A stretch of DNA of 64,000 nt from Mucilaginibacter sp. L196 (lineage in GTDB: Bacteria > Bacteroidota > Bacteroidia > Sphingobacteriales > Sphingobacteriaceae), in NCBI RefSeq assembly GCF_009765905.1, contig NZ_LMUO01000015.1, positions 154,219 through 218,218 on the forward strand, written 5' to 3'. Shown in pieces: positions 40,817-49,726 of the stretch (position 1 is its first letter; each line of letters starts with the position of its first letter). The notes under the pieces were generated by a model that was not told where the DNA came from, did no database searches, and saw only the letters and a program-made list of their open reading frames with translations. Both the position numbers and the translations under genes were made by a program.

Positions 40817-42439
40817 TTATGCAGATACAGTGGATTTTTCGAACAATCCGTTTATGCTGATCTCATCATCTTGTGCTGGGTAAACTTCCACACCGTGATC
40901 AAATATATCAAGGCCGCTTAATTCACCATGTTCTTCAACACGTAGTTTCCAAGGATGTGGTAATTTATTAATAACGTACATCATAACATAAGTTATAACA
41001 AACACCGCGATTGCTATTGTAAATGTACCTATAGCCTGCGCTTTAAGGACACTTGCATCGCCACCGTAAAACAAACCTTTTACAAGGTTAGGAGCAGTAG
41101 TATCAGCACCTGTTGGGCCGGTAACACCGTATTCGCCGGTTGCAAATAAACCTAGAGATAATGTACCCCAGATACCAGCTAAGCCGTGAACCGAAACTGC
41201 ACCAACTGGATCGTCAATACGTAACCACTCTAACAAATACATACCGCCAAACACTACGAAACCTGCAATACCACCTAATAATAAGGCACCAAGCGGGCTA
41301 ACCCAATAACAAGGGCAAGTGATAGCAACAAGGCCTGCTAAAGTGCCGTTCAAGGTGAAACCCAAATCGAATTTACCTTTAGTAGTACCCCACCATAAGC
41401 CAGCAAACATGGCAGTCATACCGCCACCGCAAGCTGCAAGTGTAGTATTAGTAGCAATACGGCCTATACCTTGAGCATCCATTGCTGAAAGTGAGCTTCC
41501 AGGGTTGAAACCGTACCAGCCAAACCACAGTATAAATGTACCTACAGCAGCCATAAGCATATTGTGCCCTGCTGGCATACCGCCTTTTTCTTTATCATCT
41601 CGTGCGAATATCCTGCCCAAGCGTGGGCCTAAGACTATAGCTCCTGCCAGCGAAGCAACCCCGCCAATAGTGTGTACTACGGTAGAACCTGCAAAATCGC
41701 GGAAACCTTGACCTAAAGCAGCGTAGAAATGTCCGGCTGAGCCCATTAAAGCTAACCATCCATCAGGACCCCAAGCCCAGTGACCGATAATTGGGTAGAT
41801 AAAGCCTGTGATACCAATAGAGTAAAGAATATCTCCACGGAAACTGGTACGGCCAATCATCGCGCCTGAAACAATTGTTGAGCAAGTATCAGCAAAAGCA
41901 TACTGGAATATCCAATGCGCAATTACAGGGATACCTGTACCTGAATAGGTTGCAGGGGTATTTTGTAAAAAGAACCATGATCCGTCAGCTTTCAATGAAG
42001 GATCTCCATGCCAGCCGATGAAGCCATTGCCCCAACCAAACATAAACGCGTAGCCAATAGCGTAAAATAAAATACCGCAAAGACAGGTGTCGAACATACA
42101 CTCCATCAAAACGTTAACAGTTTCGCGTTTGCGGGCAAAACCAGCCTCAAGCATAACGAAACCAGCCTGCATACCAAATACAAGGAATGCTGCTACTAAT
42201 GTCCATGCTGTGTTGATTGAATTCATCATTGATGTTTCCAGATCGGTAGGTTTTGGAGGTGCAGCGGCTGCGGCATGTGCTGTAGTACCAAGCAAGCCGG
42301 GCAATGTTACCATTGCAACCAAAACTGCCAGTAATCCCAACATTTTCCCTGTAAAAATGGTCGCACCCAGCGCCCATTTCTCCCGCGTCAGCTGCCTGAG
42401 CGAGCTGAGTAAGTTGTGCTTTGTAGAATTTACTTTCAT
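40817..42439 (-). CDS. amt: Ammonium transporter AmtB/Rh family
   Basis: 540 residues. A hydrophobic N-terminal segment (residues 30-55) with Ala-rich linker precedes the 11-TM Amt core: FLVFGMQAGFVMLEAGFAR, the conserved DFAGSTVVHTIGGVASLAGA (Asp and His of the pore), AVSVHGLAGIWGTLSLGLF (second pore His) and GWYGFNPGSSLSAMDAQGIG. It conducts ammonium or ammonia; Phe-gate and twin-His features are visible. The C-terminus ends in LDIFDHGVEVYPAQD, a typical GlnK-contacting tail. GlnK is not in the window. It is divergent from glnN. Confidence 0.95.
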   Translation of the reverse strand: MKVNSTKHNLLSSLRQLTREKWALGATIFTGKMLGLLAVLVAMVTLPGLLGTTAHAAAAAPPKPTDLETSMMNSINTAWTLVAAFLVFGMQAGFVMLEAGFARKRETVNVLMECMFDTCLCGILFYAIGYAFMFGWGNGFIGWHGDPSLKADGSWFFLQNTPATYSGTGIPVIAHWIFQYAFADTCSTIVSGAMIGRTSFRGDILYSIGITGFIYPIIGHWAWGPDGWLALMGSAGHFYAALGQGFRDFAGSTVVHTIGGVASLAGAIVLGPRLGRIFARDDKEKGGMPAGHNMLMAAVGTFILWFGWYGFNPGSSLSAMDAQGIGRIATNTTLAACGGGMTAMFAGLWWGTTKGKFDLGFTLNGTLAGLVAITCPCYWVSPLGALLLGGIAGFVVFGGMYLLEWLRIDDPVGAVSVHGLAGIWGTLSLGLFATGEYGVTGPTGADTTAPNLVKGLFYGGDASVLKAQAIGTFTIAIAVFVITYVMMYVINKLPHPWKLRVEEHGELSGLDIFDHGVEVYPAQDDEISINGLFEKSTVSA

Positions 42440-43008
42440 CGTTTGTTTGTTTAATTTAGTTTGATTTGATTGTTTTTAGTTTAATTATATAAAAATGTAA
42501 GTGGGTTGCATTTTTTCATAAATATCAGAGTCTATTTTTGCGTTAATTTTATCAAAAGTATTAGTTAAACCATTCTTTCTTTAAAACTTTCATAAAACTA
42601 TGCATGAAATTTAACAAAAACAAATTTTAACAGCAAAAAAATTGTTAAAATTTAAATATTTATCAATATTTTAAAAAACATGGTAATTTAAAGGTCGATT
42701 TTAAAAAGTTTTTATCTGTTAACAAAAAGTAATTATAAAATTAACAATCAAAATTCACTTAAAGTCAGCTTTTTTGGTAAACAGTGTCGTTTTTTTAATA
42801 AATTTATTAATTATCAGTGCATTTTAAGACAAAACAAGGACCACAAAACTTAAAATAGCATAAAAAACTGTTATAAATTTATAAAAAATTGAAAAATTGT
42901 ATTTTTATCGAAAAAAAACGACGCTATTTAATTTAGATTAAAACACTCTATAAAATTTAAATGATAATTCTATTTTTGATGTAAACCGAATAATTTAAAA
43001 ACCCTTAC
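42440..43008. other. AT-rich divergent regulatory gap between amt and glnN
   Basis: 569 bp with no gene. A candidate -7 box TATTTTTG at 42,971-42,978 would start glnN RNA about 25 bases before its ATG. Long A/T stretches and homopolymers dominate; I see no clear NtcA- or NtrC-type operator that I can name. Both divergent promoters and nitrogen regulation must lie here. Confidence 0.6.
42971..42978 (+). promoter_or_regulatory. Candidate -7 box for glutamine synthetase
   Basis: TATTTTTG, consensus TAnnTTTG; no TTTG at normal distance upstream was found, so an activator may be needed. Confidence 0.4.
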
Positions 43009-45180
43009 ATGTCTAACATCCGATTTCAAGCGCTCAGGACCGTACAGAGCAGGACGATACCTGAAGTAAAAATACCTTTTCAAAAAATCTCAGATTTTTT
43101 TGGTGCCAATGTTTTCGATAAAAAGAAAATGAAGGAGTATCTTTCAACGGATGCTTACCAGGGAATTATCAATTCAATAGAAAAAGGCGAGCCCATCCCC
43201 CGGGATATGGCTGAGCAAGTAGCATCGGCTATGAAATCATGGGCATTAGGCAAGGGTGCTACACATTATACACACTGGTTTCAACCGCTTACCGGCACTA
43301 CGGCCGAGAAGCATGACGCTTTTTTTGAACCATCAGAAGATGGTACCGGGATTGAAAAGTTTTCGGGCGATGCTTTGGCGCAACAAGAGCCGGATGCATC
43401 CAGCTTTCCAAGCGGAGGCATACGCAATACTTTTGAAGCACGTGGCTATACTGCCTGGGACCCATCGTCCCCGGCATTTATAATGGCGCGTACCTTATGT
43501 ATACCAACTGTGTTTGTATCCTATACAGGTGAAGCGCTTGATTATAAGGTACCATTGCTAAAGGCATTAAGTGTTTTAGATAAAGCGGCTATTGATGTTT
43601 GCCATTATTTTGATAAAAGCATCGAAAAAGTAAATGCATCATTAGGTATTGAGCAGGAGTATTTTTTGGTTGATATAGCCTTATATAATGCACGCCCCGA
43701 TCTGCATTTAACCGGCCGTACATTATTCGGGCATATGTCGGCTAAAAATCAGCAGTTGGAGGATCATTATTTTGGATCGATACCTGAGCGGGTGTATGCC
43801 TTTATGCAGGATATGGAAACCGAAGCCTTATTATTAGGTATCCCGCTTAAAACACGCCATAACGAGGTTGCGCCATCGCAGTTTGAATGCGCGCCTATAT
43901 ATGAGGAGATAAATTTAGCTATTGACCACAACCAACTATTAATGGATTTGATGGACAGGGTAGCTAAACGCCATAACTTTAAAGTACTACTACACGAGAA
44001 ACCATATGCGGGCATCAACGGCTCGGGCAAGCATAATAACTGGTCGTTGATTACCAATACCGGTAAAAACTTGTTATCGCCGGGTAAAACGCCTAAAAAC
44101 AACCTGATGTTCCTTACTTTCTTTGTAAACACCATCAGGGCTGTATATGAGCACGCGGATTTGCTAAGGGCATCCATCGCATCGGTTAATAATGACCATC
44201 GTTTAGGGGCGAGCGAAGCGCCACCAGCTATCATGTCGATATTTTTAGGCAGCCAACTGAGCGAAGTATTGGACGAGATAGAAACATCAAGGATCAGCAA
44301 AATAATTAAGGACGATGCTTTATTATGGCAGGGCATCCCTAAAATACCACAGATATTAAAGGATAATACTGATAGGAACCGTACATCGCCATTCGCATTT
44401 ACGGGGAATAAGTTTGAGTTCCGCGCGGTGGGTTCATCGGCTAATTCGGCAGCACCTATGACCACGCTTAACCTTATCGTGGCCGATCAGCTTAAAAAGT
44501 TTAAGGTTGACGTTGATAAACTACTAAAGAAAGGCGAGAAAAAAGATGTGGCGATATTAACTATCATCAAACGCTACATTAAAGAATCAAAGAAGATTCG
44601 CTTTGAGGGCAATGGTTATAGCGACGATTGGGAAAAGCTTGCTGAAGAGAGAGGTTTATCAAACTTCAAAACTACGCCTAAAGCGCTTGATGTAATGATC
44701 TCGGAAAAATCAGAGATATTATTTAAAGAAACTGGTTTATTCACTTCCCGCGAAGCGCATGCCCGCCATGAAATTTTATTGGAAAGCTTCTACAAAAAAT
44801 TACAGATAGAGGCCCGTGTGATGGGTGAGCTTGCCAACAATGTTATTTTACCGGCCGCCCTATCCTACCAAACCAAATTGATTGAAAATGTTAAGGGATT
44901 AAAAGAACTTGGCTTATCGGCAGAGTTATACAAAACCCAGCTGGATATTATCACCAGAATATCGGAACATATTAACGCTATCCGCACTGATGTAGACGCC
45001 ATGGTGCAGGAACGTAAAAAAGCCAATAACATTGAGAATTTACGTAATAAGGCTATTGCTTATGATGAAAAGGTAAAAACCTATTTCGCGCCGATACGCT
45101 ACCATGTAGATAAGCTGGAACAATTTGTTGATGACTCGGTATGGCCGCTGCCTAAGTTTAGGGAGTTGCTGTTTATATAA
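43009..45180 (+). CDS. glnN: Glutamine synthetase type III
   Basis: 723 residues, the size of GSIII (GlnN). The N-terminal region holds KGATHYTHWFQPLTGTTAEK; FPSGGIRNTFEARGYTAWDP is the diagnostic GSIII motif. ATP/glutamate-site stretches (SLGIEQEYFLVD, NEVAPSQFECAP, LHEKPYAGINGSGKHNNWSL) follow, and the C-terminal segment is helical. It forms glutamine from glutamate and ammonia. It is divergent from amt, so ammonium uptake and assimilation are together. Transcription likely begins at the -7 box upstream. Confidence 0.95.
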   Translation: MSNIRFQALRTVQSRTIPEVKIPFQKISDFFGANVFDKKKMKEYLSTDAYQGIINSIEKGEPIPRDMAEQVASAMKSWALGKGATHYTHWFQPLTGTTAEKHDAFFEPSEDGTGIEKFSGDALAQQEPDASSFPSGGIRNTFEARGYTAWDPSSPAFIMARTLCIPTVFVSYTGEALDYKVPLLKALSVLDKAAIDVCHYFDKSIEKVNASLGIEQEYFLVDIALYNARPDLHLTGRTLFGHMSAKNQQLEDHYFGSIPERVYAFMQDMETEALLLGIPLKTRHNEVAPSQFECAPIYEEINLAIDHNQLLMDLMDRVAKRHNFKVLLHEKPYAGINGSGKHNNWSLITNTGKNLLSPGKTPKNNLMFLTFFVNTIRAVYEHADLLRASIASVNNDHRLGASEAPPAIMSIFLGSQLSEVLDEIETSRISKIIKDDALLWQGIPKIPQILKDNTDRNRTSPFAFTGNKFEFRAVGSSANSAAPMTTLNLIVADQLKKFKVDVDKLLKKGEKKDVAILTIIKRYIKESKKIRFEGNGYSDDWEKLAEERGLSNFKTTPKALDVMISEKSEILFKETGLFTSREAHARHEILLESFYKKLQIEARVMGELANNVILPAALSYQTKLIENVKGLKELGLSAELYKTQLDIITRISEHINAIRTDVDAMVQERKKANNIENLRNKAIAYDEKVKTYFAPIRYHVDKLEQFVDDSVWPLPKFRELLFI

Positions 45181-45182
45181 GT

Positions 45183-45439
45183 TGTCTGAACCGGGATTAA
45201 ACGGATTTTTTGGATTCTCAGGATATTGATCTTCGATTTTCAGACAGTCCAGGGTTTCTTTCAGAAAACCCTGCGGAAACTATAATAAAGAAGCTGTCTA
45301 AAAAGAATGTCATTGCGAGGAACGAAGCAATCGCGAGCTATGCATATTCGCTTTGTCTATATGCGATTGCTTCGTTCCTCGCAATGACATATGTAATATC
45401 CTGCAAATCCAAAAAATCCGTTTAATCCTGGTTCAGACT
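45183..45439. repeat. Nested inverted repeats between glnN and clc
   Basis: Outer arms GTCTGAACCGGGATTAAACG (left) and CGTTTAATCCTGGTTCAGAC (right), about 215 bp apart, flank an inner TGTCATTGCGAGGAACGAAG palindrome (45,307-45,390). The same inner palindrome occurs at 61,831. No gene is seen. Confidence 0.8.
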
Positions 45440-45447
45440 AATTCAGA

Positions 45448-47253
45448 CTATATCTTAGCGAAAAGATCTGTTTCCTTATGTTGCTTGATGATCAGATCAC
45501 GGTATTTGGAAAGTAATGCTGATTTAGATATAAAACCTAAAAACACACCATCTTTAACTACCGGAAGCTGCCAGGCATCCAGTGCATCAAATACTTCCAT
45601 AATACTGCTTACAGGCTGGTAATAATCAATTATAGTGGGCGGTGGGGTCATGATCTCTTCAATCGTCGCGGAAGACTCCCTTTGGTTAAACAATTGTTTC
45701 CGAACCTGATCCATCAAGATCACACCATCCATTTCCCCTTCATCATCCAAAACAGCAAAAATATTCGCATCGGTATTTGACAGGATATGATAAAAATCGC
45801 TGATTAACATCGATTTGTTTAACACGTTAGAGCTTTTATTAATAATGCTATCTAACCTAATGGCATCAAGCATATTAAAATCATGGTCGGGGTACAGTTT
45901 TTGTTCGTGGATCAACTCCTTCCAGTACATGTTGTATGGATTATATATGCGGGATATAACATAGGATATTGCCGAAACAATCATTAACGGAATAAACAAT
46001 ACATAACCGCCTGTTATTTCGGCAATAAGGAATATAGCCGTTAACGGTGCATGCATTACACCGCTTAAAGCGCCTGCCATGCCTACCGCTATAAAATTAC
46101 TTACACTTAAATGCACTAAACCTGTTTGATTTACTGCAAAGGCTACAAATAATCCTAAAAAAGCCCCTGTAAACATTGTTGGGGCAAATGTACCACCATT
46201 CCCCCCGGAGCCGATTGTAATGCCTGCTGCCACAATTTTCATAAATACCAACCCTGCTATAAACAACAACATTACCAGTGGGTAATCTAACCACTTAGTA
46301 AATAATGTTTCATTTTTTAAGGCATCAATATTACCATTTAATATGCCTTGTAAGTGGCTATAGCCCTCGCCAAATAAAGCCGGGAATATCATAATGATAA
46401 CCCCTAATATTAAACCGCCGAATAACGCTCTTTGATAGCGGTTATATTTTTTAAATATGCCATGCTCCAATATACCGGCCACCTTAGATATATATACCGA
46501 AATCCACCCGCTGAATAAACCAAGTATTACATAAAACGGTATCGCATTTAAAACCCAGCCACCTGTTACCAGATGAAAAAGCTGGCCTGAGTACAACAAT
46601 TTGGATACCACCACACCTGTTGCCGAAGCTATTAATAAAGGAATAAACGTGGGGATAGTTATCTCGCCAATCAATATCTCTAATGAAAACAATACACCTG
46701 CAATGGGGCTGTTAAATACCGCGGCAATACCTGCCGAAGCGCCCGCAGCTATTAAAACTGTTTTTTCGTATGGGCTGAGATTGAAAAATTTGCCTGTATT
46801 TGAACCCAATGCCGCGCCCATTACTACAATTGGCGCTTCCAGACCTGACGAGCCTCCGAAACCAACCGTTAATGAGCTTGTAGCCAGGTGTGCATAGACA
46901 TTATTAATCTTAATATTTGAGCGGTTGCGTTTTATGTTGATGATAACACGGCCAATACCTTTTTCAATATGATCGCGGTTGATGACATGCTGGTAAAAAA
47001 CAGTAAGCAAGATACCTAGCGCCGGTAAAAATGCATAAGCTAAATGATAATACAAATGAGCGGCAATATCCTTGCTCAGCTCTTCCATTAAACCTACAAC
47101 ATACTTTAATAAAATAGCGGCTAAACCGCCTAAAAGCCCAACTACAACACTACAATAAATAAGAAAATTACGCTGTATGTTCCTTTTTAAACGCCACTTA
47201 TTTATTTTGTTGGCGACTCTTTTTGCTAACCTAATGTACCCCGGATACTGCAA
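45448..47253 (-). CDS. CLC-type chloride channel/antiporter with CBS domains
   Basis: 601 residues. A basic N-terminus, then a CLC core of 12-18 helices: GGSSGLEAPIVVMGAALGSN (gating Glu in GLEAP) and GSGGNGGTFAPTMFTGAFLG (second anion-binding motif). Two CBS domains at the C-terminus (EEIMTPPPTIIDYYQPVSSI and LPVVKDGVFLGFISKSALLS, about residues 450-590) may sense adenosine nucleotides. It moves chloride or fluoride across the inner membrane. It is divergent from purM. Confidence 0.9.
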   Translation of the reverse strand: MQYPGYIRLAKRVANKINKWRLKRNIQRNFLIYCSVVVGLLGGLAAILLKYVVGLMEELSKDIAAHLYYHLAYAFLPALGILLTVFYQHVINRDHIEKGIGRVIINIKRNRSNIKINNVYAHLATSSLTVGFGGSSGLEAPIVVMGAALGSNTGKFFNLSPYEKTVLIAAGASAGIAAVFNSPIAGVLFSLEILIGEITIPTFIPLLIASATGVVVSKLLYSGQLFHLVTGGWVLNAIPFYVILGLFSGWISVYISKVAGILEHGIFKKYNRYQRALFGGLILGVIIMIFPALFGEGYSHLQGILNGNIDALKNETLFTKWLDYPLVMLLFIAGLVFMKIVAAGITIGSGGNGGTFAPTMFTGAFLGLFVAFAVNQTGLVHLSVSNFIAVGMAGALSGVMHAPLTAIFLIAEITGGYVLFIPLMIVSAISYVISRIYNPYNMYWKELIHEQKLYPDHDFNMLDAIRLDSIINKSSNVLNKSMLISDFYHILSNTDANIFAVLDDEGEMDGVILMDQVRKQLFNQRESSATIEEIMTPPPTIIDYYQPVSSIMEVFDALDAWQLPVVKDGVFLGFISKSALLSKYRDLIIKQHKETDLFAKI

Positions 47254-47268
47254 AGTAGTTGATTTGAG

Positions 47269-47298
47269 TTTGATAAAAGTTAATAAGCACTATATTTG
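47269..47298 (+). promoter_or_regulatory. Promoter of purM (leaderless?)
   Basis: TTTG at 47,269-47,272, spacer 18 nt, TATATTTG at 47,291-47,298, matching TTTG-N18-TAnnTTTG. The purM ATG is at 47,302, 3 bases after the -7 box, so the RNA probably starts at or inside the start codon. Confidence 0.8.
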
Positions 47299-47301
47299 CC
47301 C

Positions 47302-48483
47302 ATGATTTCTTCGCAAAGATATGATCTCCGAGGCGTATCTGCATCAAAAGATGATGTACATAATGCAATTAAAAATATCGATAAGGGTATTTTTCCGAAA
47401 GCCTTTTGCAAAATAGTGCCTGATATATTAACCAACGACGACGCGTATTGCAATATTATGCATGCCGATGGCGCGGGTACAAAATCGTCACTGGCCTATA
47501 CTTATTGGAAAGAGACAGGTGATATATCTGTATGGCGCGGCATAGCGCAGGATGCTATCATCATGAACCTTGACGACCTGCTTTGTGTGGGTGCTATTGA
47601 TAATATTTTACTGTCATCAACCATCGGCAGAAACAAAAACCTTATTCCGGGTGATGTTATCGCAGCTATCATCAATGGCACAGAAGAGATTTTGGCTGAG
47701 TTGAGAGATGCGGGCATAGGTATTTACTCAACCGGTGGCGAAACGGCTGATGTGGGCGATTTGGTTCGCACTATTATTGTAGATTCCACCGTTACCTGCC
47801 GCATGAAACGTGATGAGGTAATATCAAACCATAATATTAAACCCGGGGATGTGATTGTTGGCCTTACCTCATACGGGCAGGCTACGTACGAAAAAGAATA
47901 TAATGGCGGGATGGGCTCAAACGGCCTTACCTCGGCAAGGCATGATGTTTTTAATAAATCAATAGCTGAAAAATATCCGGAAAGCTATGACGCGGCTGTA
48001 CCATTTGATCTGGTATTCTCGGGCAGTAAAAAATTAACCGATATGGTTGATATTGGCAACGGCCAATCTATAACCGCGGGTAAACTGGTATTATCTCCCA
48101 CCCGTACCTACGCCCCTATCATCAAAAAAATGCTGGATGGTTATCGCAGCCAGATACATGGCATGGTGCATTGCAGTGGCGGCGCGCAAACCAAAGTATT
48201 ACACTTTATTGATGACTTGCATATCATCAAAAACAACCTATTCCCGGTGCCTCCTTTGTTTAAACTGATACAGGAAGAGTCAAAAACCAACTGGCAGGAA
48301 ATGTATAAGGTATTTAATATGGGCCACCGCATGGAATTATATGTGCCGCAGGAAATTGCACAAGACCTGATTGACATATCAAAAAGTTTTGGTGTAGATG
48401 CCCAGATCATTGGTCGTGTTGAGGCTGCTGATAAAAAACAGGTAACTATCCAATCGGAATTTGGGGAATTTATTTATAACTAA
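47302..48483 (+). CDS. purM: Phosphoribosylformylglycinamidine cyclo-ligase (AIR synthase)
   Basis: 393 residues from ATG 47,302 (a TTG six bases earlier is in the promoter). SSQRYDLRGVSASKDDVHNA, YTGGETADVGDLVR-type regions and GGMGSNGLTSARHDVFNKSI place it in the PurM/AIRS family; the length is that of the Bacteroidota form. It closes the imidazole ring of AIR, the fifth step of purine synthesis. A TTTG-N18-TATATTTG promoter lies against its start codon. It shares a pathway with purL but is not in the same operon. Confidence 0.85.
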   Translation: MISSQRYDLRGVSASKDDVHNAIKNIDKGIFPKAFCKIVPDILTNDDAYCNIMHADGAGTKSSLAYTYWKETGDISVWRGIAQDAIIMNLDDLLCVGAIDNILLSSTIGRNKNLIPGDVIAAIINGTEEILAELRDAGIGIYSTGGETADVGDLVRTIIVDSTVTCRMKRDEVISNHNIKPGDVIVGLTSYGQATYEKEYNGGMGSNGLTSARHDVFNKSIAEKYPESYDAAVPFDLVFSGSKKLTDMVDIGNGQSITAGKLVLSPTRTYAPIIKKMLDGYRSQIHGMVHCSGGAQTKVLHFIDDLHIIKNNLFPVPPLFKLIQEESKTNWQEMYKVFNMGHRMELYVPQEIAQDLIDISKSFGVDAQIIGRVEAADKKQVTIQSEFGEFIYN

Positions 48484-48497
48484 CACCACATTTTATT

Positions 48498-48540
48498 ATA
48501 AAACAGAAAAGCCCCGAAATTCGGGGCTTTTCTGTTTTAT
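48498..48540. terminator. Bidirectional terminator between purM and lipoprotein gene
   Basis: A 20-bp stem ATAAAACAGAAAAGCCCCGA and TCGGGGCTTTTCTGTTTTAT around a 2-3 nt loop, serving both converging genes. Confidence 0.9.
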
Positions 48541-48559
48541 AAGGTTTGAGTAATGATAA

Positions 48560-49708
48560 TTATTGTAATCCAGTCCACTTAGTACCATCCCATTGGAAAG
48601 TATAAGTAGTATTTACGTCAGATCCACCAACATAAGAAAGGAACACAACCTGATAATTAGTACCCACTACAGGTGCCGTGTAATCAGCTTTCAGAACTAA
48701 TATAAATGCAGCATCAAGTTCTGCGGGTGTCCACGCTGATTCAAAATCTCCATATGATTTAAGATTAGCCAATATTGTGCTTGACGCAACATTTGAACTG
48801 GTGATAATAGCAATATCAGCCGTGGTTAAAGTGTGCGTAACAATAGGCTGTGGTTTCCATGTACCGTTTGATTTAACATATGTTCCTGTTGCTATTGTAG
48901 AATATGGTGCAACAAAGCTGGTACCATTCCATTGCAATGGTTGTACTCTTTGATAGTCTGCAGTTGCGCTTACATAATAGTTATAGCTAACATACACAAT
49001 GTCATTTTTCTTGATCGTATCGGTTATACTTACATCAGCATTAACTAATGCAGCCATAGTTTGCGGTATATTGGTAAATGCTGAAGTAAACTGATCATAT
49101 TTACCTACGCCTAAAGCTGTGTATTGCGCAGGTTGTACGGTATATATTGCACGCCATGCGCCATCAGTGTATAAGAATGTATATGGAACCGCGGGTGTAG
49201 CACCTGTTGGATAAATAGTCCAGCTTATAATTCTAACTGTATTGTTAGCTACGTTAGGGAATTTATAAGGCAACCAGGTAAGCATTTGCGCTACACTAAA
49301 GTCGGTATATTTGTTACCCGGTAATAACAGGTAATCTGCTGCTGTAAGTGCATAATAAGCATCCTTACCTGTATCAGTACCGGCCGTAGTTACTTTATAA
49401 ATACTATCAGCGGCTTTAAAGTAAAGTGAAGTTTGATTATAAGTAACATTTGCTATTGAACCATTTGCTGCAGTCAAATATTCCGCGCTTAATATCTGCG
49501 GGATATAAGTATTCGCATCAGCAACATCATCAAATGAGAAAGCTGTTTTCGGGTAACCAGAAGTTAACTTCTGATAATCTGAAGTTTGCAATGTTATATT
49601 CAAAGTTTGCTTCGTACTTGGCGGTACCGAGTTTTGCAGTACCGGCTCTTTTTGACACGCGGATAAACCTAACGCCACGATAGCAAGTAAATAATATATT
49701 TTTTTCAT
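48560..49708 (-). CDS. Lipoprotein, probable SusD-like or DUF5017-like partner
   Basis: 382 residues. Signal peptide with lipobox (LLAIVALGLSAC, Cys-18), so a lipoprotein, probably outer-membrane. The mature part has repeated beta segments (TLNITLQTSDYQKLTSGYPK, SIYKVTTAGTDTGKDAYYAL, VGTNYQVVFLSYVGGSDVNT) and a WDGTKWTGL end. It is the downstream partner of the TonB-dependent receptor at 49,727, with 18 bases between them; receptor-lipoprotein pairs bind and import large nutrients. It lacks the alpha-helical SusD pattern, so the exact family is open. Confidence 0.65.
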   Translation of the reverse strand: MKKIYYLLAIVALGLSACQKEPVLQNSVPPSTKQTLNITLQTSDYQKLTSGYPKTAFSFDDVADANTYIPQILSAEYLTAANGSIANVTYNQTSLYFKAADSIYKVTTAGTDTGKDAYYALTAADYLLLPGNKYTDFSVAQMLTWLPYKFPNVANNTVRIISWTIYPTGATPAVPYTFLYTDGAWRAIYTVQPAQYTALGVGKYDQFTSAFTNIPQTMAALVNADVSITDTIKKNDIVYVSYNYYVSATADYQRVQPLQWNGTSFVAPYSTIATGTYVKSNGTWKPQPIVTHTLTTADIAIITSSNVASSTILANLKSYGDFESAWTPAELDAAFILVLKADYTAPVVGTNYQVVFLSYVGGSDVNTTYTFQWDGTKWTGLQ

Positions 49709-49726
49709 ATTTAATATTTTTTCTTG

